NCBI GenBank assembly: GCA_002327315.1
Contig: DCVI01000030.1
Span: 1 to 8,420, forward strand
DNA: 8,420 bases
DNA from: Syntrophaceae bacterium UBA2192
GTDB taxonomy: Bacteria > Desulfobacterota > Syntrophia > Syntrophales > UBA2192
Reading direction: 5' to 3'
The notes below the pieces were generated by a model. That model was not told the origin of the DNA. It saw nothing but the letters and a program-made list of their open reading frames with translations, and made no database searches. Below are positions 1 through 5,000 of this stretch, one piece after another. A program made the translations under genes and the position numbers. Position 1 is the first letter of the stretch. Each line of letters opens with the position of its first letter.

Positions 1-15
1 TAATTAGTTTTCCTG

Positions 16-47
16 CAACATGCGGCTTTCAGAAGCGGGCTATGTTG
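16..47. other. Imperfect hairpin downstream of the DUF2147 gene
   Basis: CAACATGC (16-23) pairs with GC-t-ATGTTG (39-47), one base bulged, and inner GCTT (25-28) pairs with AAGC (33-36) around a TCAG loop. It lies 28 or more bases past the minus-strand stop codon of the DUF2147 gene. No T-tract follows on the minus strand, so it is at best a weak or Rho-assisted 3'-end structure, and it could be chance in this AT-richer stretch. Confidence 0.3.
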
Positions 48-74
48 TTTGCTGGCATTTTTTCATACCCTTTT

Positions 75-542
75 TTATTTTATTCTCGTCCATGTATTCG
101 TCCGACCAAGCAGGGAGATACCGATAAAACCTCGGACATTGAGAATATCCGGTGATTCCATGGTCATCTTGCATTTGTAGGTTTTGCCGTCTCGCGGATC
201 ATAAATGAATCCATTCTCCCAGAGGTTGTCTCCTGTGTTGGTGAAATTCCATAGCATGAGTAGCCCCAACAATGGCACATTCCGCTTGTTGACATCAGGA
301 TTTTTCCGATCAACCTTTGTCTTCCCCGCCATCCCTCCTGGATCATTGGCAGGATATTCAGGTTCCTTAAGGTAGACTATCTTTCCAAAATATTTTCCCT
401 CAGCTTTATAAATCTCTATCTGAGATTCCTTCTCTTGATTCCACCACTTCCCGACAATGACGTCCGGGCTTGCCGCCCAGGCCGATGAGATCACCAGGCA
501 AAATGCCACAACCAACCCAAGCGCGAATCCGACTTTCCTCAT
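75..542 (-). CDS. Exported DUF2147 family protein, 155 aa
   Basis: This is a small secreted protein of the DUF2147 family, a lipocalin-like beta-barrel family with no proven enzymatic role. The N-terminus is a typical signal peptide: MRK, a hydrophobic core at residues 5-20, and a likely cut after AWA (about residue 23). The mature part shows the family signatures in order: GKWW (31-34), the IEIY...GKIVYLKEP stretch (42-61), NPDVNKR (81-87), LLGLLMLW (91-98), the WENG..YDP..GKTYKCKM region (108-126) and the C-terminal VRGFIGISLLGR (136-147) ending in TWTR. Length matches a full-length member. ATG at 542 is chosen because AAGGAGG (550-556) lies 7 bases upstream and the signal peptide begins there. 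Further upstream in this frame there is only out-of-frame translation of neighbouring genes. The gene is clearly AT-richer than the rest of the window, and a terminator candidate separates it from the gene upstream. Family assignment is firm; function is unknown. Confidence 0.93.
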   Translation of the reverse strand: MRKVGFALGLVVAFCLVISSAWAASPDVIVGKWWNQEKESQIEIYKAEGKYFGKIVYLKEPEYPANDPGGMAGKTKVDRKNPDVNKRNVPLLGLLMLWNFTNTGDNLWENGFIYDPRDGKTYKCKMTMESPDILNVRGFIGISLLGRTNTWTRIK

Positions 543-549
543 CTTCCTC

Positions 550-556
550 CCTCCTT
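550..556 (-). promoter_or_regulatory. Shine-Dalgarno site fixing the DUF2147 start
   Basis: On the minus strand this reads AAGGAGG, followed by 7 bases and then ATG at 542. A second purine run (GGAGG, 546-550) sits even closer. The match is near perfect and shows that translation starts at 542, although the same frame stays open far upstream. I looked for a promoter between here and 623 and found no convincing -35/-10 pair; TATGCT near 580 is the best -10-like hexamer but lacks a good partner. Confidence 0.75.
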
Positions 557-622
557 GGATGACGTTGTTCGTCCTAGCAGCAATCGTCGAAAAGCATACC
601 GAAGAAGCCTTTGAAAAGAAAG

Positions 623-658
623 AAAAAAACTGAACGGATGCGGCAACAGGGCCGTCAG
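623..658 (-). terminator. Probable intrinsic terminator after the small membrane-protein gene
   Basis: Reading the minus strand, CTGA-CGG (658-652) can pair with CCG-t-TCAG (637-630, one bulged T) around a 14-base loop, followed immediately by seven T residues (629-623). It lies about 48 bases past the stop codon of the 707-1012 gene. The stem is only 7 bp and has a bulge, so strength is uncertain, but hairpin plus T-tract at this position is what an intrinsic terminator should look like. It would isolate the DUF2147 gene transcriptionally. Confidence 0.45.
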
Positions 659-706
659 GGACCCTCTTCGATGGGTGGATGCCGATCCGTGGTCGAGCAG
701 GGCTGC

Positions 707-1012
707 CTAACGCAAAACGTGGGGGATCACGAGGGCCGCCAGGACGGCCAGGGCGGTGAGGATCAGTGCGGCCATCATGAACCAGTGCGGGACAAACCGG
801 ACTGGGGCATTGGCGTTTTCCTCTGTGGCATCGACAGCGCAAGCCGTATTCCATCGCCGGAGACAGGCAAAAGCGGGAAGGCCGAGTAGCAGGACAAAAC
901 CGAAAAAGAGCAAGGCGCCGCTGACGTCGCCTGCCCGGAGAGCCAGAAAGACCATGTAGAGACCGCCGAGGGCCGAAACCGCAAGAAGGATGCCCAATAT
1001 TTTCAGCAGCAC
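707..1012 (-). CDS. Small integral membrane protein, three predicted helices, unknown family, 101 aa
   Basis: I do not recognise this family. The protein has three hydrophobic stretches long enough to span the membrane: about residues 2-25, 31-51 and 76-97. The second and third are separated by a polar segment (about 51-75, RRWNTACAVDATEENANAP) that would lie on one side of the membrane. It starts with GTG at 1012, preceded by GGGAGG (within 1018-1025) at about 5-base spacing, which supports translation. It begins 60 bases after the stop of the COG2509 flavoprotein gene on the same strand and may be its distal operon partner; a probable terminator follows at 623-658. The hydrophobic pattern, the ribosome binding site and the high-GC composition matching its neighbour argue for a real gene. 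The function cannot be told from sequence. Confidence 0.7.
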   Translation of the reverse strand: MLLKILGILLAVSALGGLYMVFLALRAGDVSGALLFFGFVLLLGLPAFACLRRWNTACAVDATEENANAPVRFVPHWFMMAALILTALAVLAALVIPHVLR

Positions 1013-1072
1013 GATGACCCTCCCCGATCGGCCTGACGGAGATCCGTGAAAAGATGGCCCGTCTTTCCCTTG

Positions 1073-2428
1073 TTATGCACTGTGGCCGAGGCGAACCGCA
1101 ATGGCCCTGGCGGCCAGGATCCCGCTGGCCGAGGCCTGGAGGAGTCCGCGGGTGATCCCGGCCCCGTCGCCGATGGCAAAGAGGTTTGCGATCTTCGTCT
1201 CGAGCTCGTTCGACACCTCGATGCGGTTTGAGTAGAACTTGACCTCCACGCCGTAGAGCAGCGTATGGCGGGAGTTGACGCCCGGCGCCAGGGTGTCCAT
1301 GACCTGGAGCATCTCGATGATGTTCTTGAGGTGCCGGTAGGGGAATACGAAGCTCAGGTCCCCCGGGGTAGCGTCGGCGAGCGTGGGCCGCGTGAGGCAC
1401 TTGGCGATGCGCTCCTTCGTGGATCGACGCCCCTGCAGAAGATCGCCCAGCCGCTGGACGATGACCCCCTGGCCCAGGAGGTTTGCCAGCTGCGCGATGT
1501 AGCGGCCGTAGGCGATGGGGTCGTCGAAGGGCTCCGTGAAGGAGCTGCTCACCAGGATGGCGAAATTGGTGTTGGCGGACTTCTTCGATGCGTAGCTGTG
1601 GCCGTTCACGGTGACGAGCCCGTCGTTGCTCTCCGCCACCACCTCGCCGAAGGGATTCATGCAGAAAGTGCGGACCCGGTCGTCGAAGCTCTTTGAGTAG
1701 TAAACAAGCTTGGATTCGTAGCTCACGTCGGTGAGCGGCTTGAGAACCGTCGCGGGCAGTTCGACACGGACGCCGATATCGACGGCGCTCGACTGTGTCC
1801 GGAGCCCGAGGCCCTTGGCCTCGACCTTCATCCAGGAGGCGCCCGAGCGGCCCGGCGCCACGATCACGTGGCGTCCGTAGCGGATCTCGCCGTCGGCTAG
1901 CTTCACTCCGAGGATCTTCCCTTCCTGGGCCAGCAGAGACTGGACCCGGCAGTCCGTGCAGATCTCGATCTTCCCGGCGAGCGATTCGTACATCCGGCCC
2001 AGCACATCGAGGCAGTTCTCCGTGCCGATATGGCGGATCCTGGAGGGGATGAACTCCAGGCCCGCAAGGCGCGCCTTTTCGCCCAGTTCCTCCACCTCGG
2101 GGGTGAGATCGCCGAAGAGCCTGTCGGGGGCGCCGTGATCCACGTAGATCCCGTCGGCCTCGGTCAGAAGATCGAAGAGGGATTTGTCGTCGAGGAATTC
2201 TCCCAGGTGCCCTCCCACCTCCGTGGAGAGGGTCAGCTTGCCGTCGCTGTAGGCCCCGGCGCCGCCCCAGCCGCAGAGCATGTCCCCGGCGCACTGGCGG
2301 CTTCGCTCCCCGATGCCTTTTCCCTGCTCGAGCAGCAGAACGTCATTGGCTCCGCCCCCGGCCAGCGTCAAGGCCGCAAAGATACCGGCGGGGCCGCCGC
2401 CGACGATAATGACCTCGTATTCCTTCAT
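1073..2428 (-). CDS. COG2509-type FAD-dependent dehydrogenase (NAD(P)/FAD oxidoreductase), 451 aa
   Basis: This is a cytoplasmic flavoprotein of the uncharacterised FAD-dependent dehydrogenase group COG2509. The N-terminal Rossmann motif GGGPAG (10-15) binds the ADP part of FAD and ends at the acidic LLLE (31-34). The group signature GWGGAGAYSDGKL follows at 53-65. A second dinucleotide-binding strand is at HVIVAPGRSG (187-196), then TFCMNPFGEVV (254-264), VNGHSYAS (274-281) and LLYGVEVKFYS (390-400). The C-terminal FAD contact is LFAIGDGAGITRGLLQASASG-like (416-436), typical of the family. ATG at 2428 is chosen because GGAGGA lies just upstream (2433-2438) and the Rossmann fold begins within ten residues. 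A longer in-frame start at 2509 would add 27 residues read through the flank of a repeat. The substrate is unknown. A small membrane-protein gene follows 60 bases downstream. Family call is secure. Confidence 0.9.
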   Translation of the reverse strand: MKEYEVIIVGGGPAGIFAALTLAGGGANDVLLLEQGKGIGERSRQCAGDMLCGWGGAGAYSDGKLTLSTEVGGHLGEFLDDKSLFDLLTEADGIYVDHGAPDRLFGDLTPEVEELGEKARLAGLEFIPSRIRHIGTENCLDVLGRMYESLAGKIEICTDCRVQSLLAQEGKILGVKLADGEIRYGRHVIVAPGRSGASWMKVEAKGLGLRTQSSAVDIGVRVELPATVLKPLTDVSYESKLVYYSKSFDDRVRTFCMNPFGEVVAESNDGLVTVNGHSYASKKSANTNFAILVSSSFTEPFDDPIAYGRYIAQLANLLGQGVIVQRLGDLLQGRRSTKERIAKCLTRPTLADATPGDLSFVFPYRHLKNIIEMLQVMDTLAPGVNSRHTLLYGVEVKFYSNRIEVSNELETKIANLFAIGDGAGITRGLLQASASGILAARAIAVRLGHSA

Positions 2429-2432
2429 CCAT

Positions 2433-2438
2433 TCCTCC
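2433..2438 (-). promoter_or_regulatory. Shine-Dalgarno site fixing the start of the COG2509 flavoprotein
   Basis: The minus strand reads GGAGGA, with ATG of the MKEYEV start beginning 4 bases later (2428). It supports the shorter start at 2428 over the upstream in-frame codon at 2509, which lies within the repeat copy at 2502-2557. Confidence 0.65.
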
Positions 2439-2501
2439 GGGTCTGCAACCGCGCAATGGCGGGCATCTACTGACTTCTTTTGACCGGGGGCGCCTGTGAA
2501 A

Positions 2502-2557
2502 GACCCCATTCCTTAATCTTCCTCTCCCTTGAGGGGAGAGGACAGAGGTGAGGGTGA
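2502..2557. repeat. Hairpin repeat, copy 1 of an inverted pair
   Basis: This 56-base unit matches the reverse complement of 3554-3610 at most positions. Both begin GAC(C)CCATTCCTTA, continue TCTTCCTCTCCC, and end GAGGTGAGGG. Inside it, CCTCTCCC (2521-2528) pairs with GGGAGAGG (2534-2541) around a 5-base loop. Gene-free GC-rich hairpin units of this CCTCTCCC/GGGAGAGG type are widespread as REP-like intergenic repeats in proteobacteria. That generalisation is from recall; the pairing itself is visible here. Confidence 0.8.
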
Positions 2558-2615
2558 ATGATGCCCTGCCTCAGATATTCCGTCGCGCATTCATGTTTGG
2601 TTCTTTCCCTGCCGG

Positions 2616-2644
2616 GAAGCCCCGCCCTGTGGGCGGGGAGCTTC
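2616..2644. repeat. GC-rich hairpin downstream of the RlmJ-like gene
   Basis: CCCCGCCC (2620-2627) pairs perfectly with GGGCGGGG (2631-2638) around a TGT loop. The stem is extended by GAAG (2616-2619) with CTTC (2641-2644) after a two-base AG bulge. It lies 27 bases past the stop codon of the methyltransferase gene. Neither strand has a following T-tract, so it is not a standard intrinsic terminator. A REP-like element, or a 3' structure that stabilises mRNA or helps Rho, is more likely. Confidence 0.6.
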
Positions 2645-2670
2645 AGTTTGTTGCAGGGACCGTGCCCCGG

Positions 2671-3420
2671 TCAGGGACCGGCGGCCAGGGCGTTGACACG
2701 GGCCGTGACGATATTGAGCTCACCGAACAGGCCAAGCACTGCGCCGAGGTTCAGAGATGAACCCGGCAGGAAAACCGTGGCGAAGTGATACCGCCCGTCC
2801 TGCAGGCTCCCGGGGTTCATCACGAACCCCAGCTGGCAGTTGACGCCGAGCCGGTCAACGGCAGTTGTCAGGACGCCGCGCTGCGCCTCCGTCTTGACGG
2901 GAAAGAAGATCAGGACCGATGAGAGGCGGTGCCGGGCCGCGCTCTTTGCCAAAACCAACTGGGCGACATCCCGGATATCGTCGTAGGGGTCGAGGAAAAT
3001 CAGGTCGTAGGGTTCTTTTGAATCCAGTATATCACAGCCGGAACGAATTTCCAGAATCTCCGCCTCGCCGGAGTGAAAGCTTGCCAGGGCTTCCGGGTTG
3101 CTGTCGAAGATGGAGGCCCTGAGATTTCCCTCCGCGGCGAGTCTCGCGAGGGTGACGCTCCCGGCATATTTCCCGCGGGCGAGGAAGGTTTCCTGCAGCC
3201 TCCGGAAGGTCAGGACATGAAACCGATCGCGGATGCGCCGTGCCACCTCGTCGCCTACGTCATATTCCGCGAAGCCGCAGAAGGTGTCGGCATAATGAAG
3301 GGGCTCCCCGCCTTTGAGCCGGCGGAGAAACCGCACGATCTCCACAAGCCAGCCGTGCTTGAGCAGATCGCCGAGGTTGCCGGGATTGTAGCGAACTTTG
3401 CTTTCCGACGATTCTCTCAT
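2671..3420 (-). CDS. RlmJ-like SAM-dependent methyltransferase, 249 aa
   Basis: This resembles RlmJ, the 23S rRNA adenine-2030 N6-methyltransferase. The N-terminal signature NPGNLGDLLKH (12-22) corresponds to the RlmJ (H)AGN.aDvLKH motif. YADTFCGFAEYD (43-54) corresponds to the SAM-binding DTHAG..YD strand-loop. YDLIFLDPYDD (138-148) occupies the place of catalytic motif IV. That motif normally reads (D/N)PPY in N6-adenine methyltransferases, but here it is D144-P145-Y146-D147, with only one proline. The protein is somewhat shorter than RlmJ of E. coli (about 280 aa). Substrate and even activity are therefore uncertain; it may be a divergent branch with a different target. ATG at 3420 is chosen because the signature motif starts 11 residues in and no earlier in-frame start is seen, but there is no good Shine-Dalgarno. 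The gene stands between two inverted hairpin repeats and shows no operon link to its neighbours. Confidence 0.75.
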   Translation of the reverse strand: MRESSESKVRYNPGNLGDLLKHGWLVEIVRFLRRLKGGEPLHYADTFCGFAEYDVGDEVARRIRDRFHVLTFRRLQETFLARGKYAGSVTLARLAAEGNLRASIFDSNPEALASFHSGEAEILEIRSGCDILDSKEPYDLIFLDPYDDIRDVAQLVLAKSAARHRLSSVLIFFPVKTEAQRGVLTTAVDRLGVNCQLGFVMNPGSLQDGRYHFATVFLPGSSLNLGAVLGLFGELNIVTARVNALAAGP

Positions 3421-3459
3421 AACGAACTTTGCCGGGCGATTTCCCTTTCTTCACTGATC

Positions 3460-3521
3460 ACTGGCCACCGGCCACTTCTTCCCTCGTCCCTTCTTTTTCT
3501 TACACCGGTCAGTGGCCACTG
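3460..3521. repeat. GGCCAC-rich palindromic segment upstream of the RlmJ-like gene
   Basis: TGGCC-acc-GGCCA (3462-3474) is a short hairpin, and CAGTGGCCACTG (3510-3521) is a perfect 12-base palindrome. Between them is a pyrimidine-only-like run (about 3475-3500). The core ACTGGCCA/TGGCCACT recurs in both arms. It lies 40-100 bases upstream of the methyltransferase start and could be a remnant intergenic repeat or an operator. Nothing in the sequence distinguishes these. Confidence 0.4.
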
Positions 3522-3553
3522 CCGCTATGAGGGTAAAAGCGGAAGGGGATTAG

Positions 3554-3610
3554 TCCCCCTCACCTCTTATCCTCTCCCCCGGAGGGGAGAGGAAGACTAA
3601 GGAATGGGTC
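3554..3610. repeat. Hairpin repeat, copy 2 of an inverted pair
   Basis: This is the inverted counterpart of 2502-2557. The internal hairpin is CCTCTCCCC (3571-3579) with GGGGAGAGG (3584-3592), a perfect 9-bp stem around a 4-base loop. Its outer end (GGGTC, 3606-3610) lies one base from the stop codon of the geranylgeranyl-reductase-family gene (TGA on the minus strand, 3614-3612). As transcribed from that gene it would form a strong 3' structure, but no T-tract follows. Confidence 0.8.
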
Positions 3611-3611
3611 G

Positions 3612-4619
3612 TCAATAGCCCATGTGGGCCTGCATCCACGGCCTCCTCATCAGCGTGAAGTAGCCTGCCAAGAATAGCTTCTGCAACCGGGGCACGCTCT
3701 CGAAGAGCCGCGAATAACCCTCCTGCCTGCGCTTCAGGGAGAGAAGCGCGCTGAATTCTTTCATGGCATACCCCGCATCGAGGATCTTCCGGCCGATCTC
3801 GCGGCCGCTCGCGAGCGCAAAGTGGATGCCCTCTCCCGAGGGCCTGGAGGCCAGTCCGGCCGCATCCCCGGCCAGGAAGATATCTCCAAAATGGAAACCG
3901 CAATAGAGATGGTTGATCAGTCCCCCTTTCAGGCGGGCGCCGTCCCGCTGGAATCCCTTTTCCCGGATGTACTGCTGCAGGATGATTTTCGCCAGGCCGG
4001 CCGTGAACGTGTCGGGATTGAAACAGATCCCGATATTGGTGTGCGTCAGGTGGGGAAAGACCCAGAGGTAGCCTGAACGGACGATCCCGGGCTTGAAGTG
4101 AAACAGGACTTCGTCGGAAATCCGAGGCACCTCGTAGTAGAGGCCGACGCCGAATTTAGAGGGCAGCTCGAGGTGTTTTCGAACAGGGGAGAGGGACCCG
4201 TCGGCCGCGACGAGATGCCGGTAGCGGAAAGCCCCTTTCGTCGTCACGATGGAGCCCTTATCCACGGCCGTGAGCTTTGCCCCGGTGAGCAGTTCGATGT
4301 TGCGGGCGTTTGCGACTTTCGACAGGTGGTACCGGCCCAGTGAGGTCCTGTCCACCGTTTTCAGGGGGTTGGTCAGGGCGATGCGGCAGGGCGGGCGACC
4401 ATCGATGTGCACCGTGTGGATGTGGAATGTGCGAGCCTGATCCTCGGGGATGCCGAATTCAATGGTCATGCGGGTCAGGCCGCCTGCACAGATCTTGGGA
4501 CCGACGGTCTCATTTTTTTCGACGAGGAGAACGCTCAGGCTCGAGCCCGCGAGGGCCTGTGCGCAGGCGATCCCCGCCGGCCCCGCCCCGATGATGATCA
4601 CGTCAAAGCGGCTGTTCAT
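3612..4619 (-). CDS. Geranylgeranyl-reductase-family FAD-dependent oxidoreductase, 335 aa
   Basis: This is a flavoprotein of the geranylgeranyl reductase/FixC-like family (COG0644), which typically reduces isoprenoid double bonds or acts as a flavin monooxygenase-like enzyme. Visible motifs in order: FAD-binding GAGPAG (11-16) after a hydrophobic first strand; LLVEK (31-35); KICAGGL (42-48), the place where relatives have K.CGGGL; ADGSLSPVRK (139-148), the GADG..S.VR motif of this fold; YLWVFP (184-189), the family's G..WVFP; and GDAAGLASRPSGEGIHFALASG-like sequence (251-272), the second FAD contact. Length is normal for the shorter bacterial members. ATG at 4619 is chosen because the Rossmann strand begins right after it; an upstream in-frame TTG at 4640 would add seven unsupported residues. 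Shine-Dalgarno is poor. The product could act on a menaquinone or other prenyl chain, but no prenyl-pathway gene lies nearby, so the substrate is unknown. Confidence 0.88.
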   Translation of the reverse strand: MNSRFDVIIIGAGPAGIACAQALAGSSLSVLLVEKNETVGPKICAGGLTRMTIEFGIPEDQARTFHIHTVHIDGRPPCRIALTNPLKTVDRTSLGRYHLSKVANARNIELLTGAKLTAVDKGSIVTTKGAFRYRHLVAADGSLSPVRKHLELPSKFGVGLYYEVPRISDEVLFHFKPGIVRSGYLWVFPHLTHTNIGICFNPDTFTAGLAKIILQQYIREKGFQRDGARLKGGLINHLYCGFHFGDIFLAGDAAGLASRPSGEGIHFALASGREIGRKILDAGYAMKEFSALLSLKRRQEGYSRLFESVPRLQKLFLAGYFTLMRRPWMQAHMGY

Positions 4620-4655
4620 CGGCACCATCCGCCAGTACAATCAAGGTTGCTTCTT

Positions 4656-4778
4656 CAGGTTGGTCAAAAAGGGCCAGATGCAAGGCGTCCGAAGTCCTGA
4701 GGAGGGAGGCGTACTAGACGTACGTCGACCGACGAAGGACGAGGGCAACGCCGCAGATGGTCCTTTTTCACCAACCTG
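4656..4778. repeat. 123-base imperfect palindrome with 21-base terminal inverted repeats
   Basis: The left arm (4656-4676, CAGGTTGGTCAAAAAGG...) and right arm (4758-4778) are inverted copies matching at 19 of 21 positions. Inner pairings continue: GGCGT (4684-4688) with ACGCC (4748-4752), and GTCCT (4694-4698) with AGGAC (4736-4740). The centre has a perfect palindrome GACGTACGTC (4717-4726), overlapping CGTAC-tagac-GTACG. There is no coding potential. It resembles the dispersed palindromic, MITE-like repeats with GTTG..AAAAAG ends that I recall from deltaproteobacterial genomes. It ends three bases from the stop codon of the beta-grasp gene (4784-4782) and lies in the leader of the flavoprotein gene. 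It could act as a 3' mRNA structure; the single-stranded AAAAAG/CTTTTT arms would be buried in the stem. Confidence 0.82.
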
Positions 4779-4781
4779 CCA

Positions 4782-5000
4782 TCACTCGTCCGGCTTGCCG
4801 GTATAAATCTTCGCCCCGTCGCGCAGCGAGCCCTCGAGGCCCACATTGAAACCGCCGGCGTCGCGCACGGCCAGATCGCCCGCTTCGGCGGCGTCATAGA
4901 GGGACTGGTCGCAGGCGATGAGGGCGTGCTTCACCTTCATGCCCCGGTGAAGGGACACTTGCTGCCCGTTTACGGTTACGGTCATCTTGTCGTCACTCAT
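4782..5000 (-). CDS. Small beta-grasp-like protein, 72 aa, coupled to the nucleotidase gene
   Basis: Function is not recognised. From about residue 6 the pattern TVTVNGQQVSLHRGMKV looks like the beta-hairpin opening of a beta-grasp (ubiquitin/ThiS/ferredoxin-like) fold, followed by a helix (HALIACDQSLYDAAEAG, 25-41). It then has a VRD..G..VGLEGSL..GA.IY segment (45-66). It lacks the C-terminal GlyGly of ThiS/MoaD (it ends TGKPDE), and with a single cysteine (C30) it cannot hold a 2Fe-2S cluster. There is no signal peptide, so it should be cytoplasmic. The start ATG at 5000 overlaps the TGA of the upstream nucleotidase gene (ATGA), which suggests translational coupling. An internal ATG (residue 6, at 4985) is an alternative start that would begin directly at the fold. 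Composition matches the neighbours. The fold is inferred by eye. Confidence 0.72.
   Translation of the reverse strand: MSDDKMTVTVNGQQVSLHRGMKVKHALIACDQSLYDAAEAGDLAVRDAGGFNVGLEGSLRDGAKIYTGKPDE

Noticed and set aside
75..2294. A single 739-codon minus-strand open frame
   Set aside because: Only the last 155 codons (from 542) are a real protein. The rest is an Arg/Gly/Pro-rich out-of-frame reading of the COG2509 and membrane-protein genes, and a strong ribosome binding site marks the true start.
1265..2473. Plus-strand open frames opposite the COG2509 flavoprotein
   Set aside because: Low-complexity shadows of a GC-rich gene without ribosome binding sites or family features.
2502..3610. Composite transposon around the methyltransferase gene
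   Set aside because: The flanking inverted units are only about 56 bases, encode nothing, and no transposase is inside; they are better described as REP-like repeats, although recombination between them remains possible.
4620..4640. Extended TTG start for the geranylgeranyl-reductase-family gene
   Set aside because: It adds seven residues ahead of the Rossmann strand with no ribosome binding site; ATG at 4619 fits the family N-terminus.
4656..4778. Structured RNA or riboswitch in the flavoprotein leader
   Set aside because: The symmetry is that of a DNA-level inverted repeat with matching ends, and it matches no riboswitch pattern I recognise; the dispersed-repeat reading is simpler.
4782..5000. 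ThiS/MoaD sulfur carrier or 2Fe-2S ferredoxin
   Set aside because: There is no C-terminal GlyGly for activation and only one cysteine, so neither function is supported despite the beta-grasp-like pattern.
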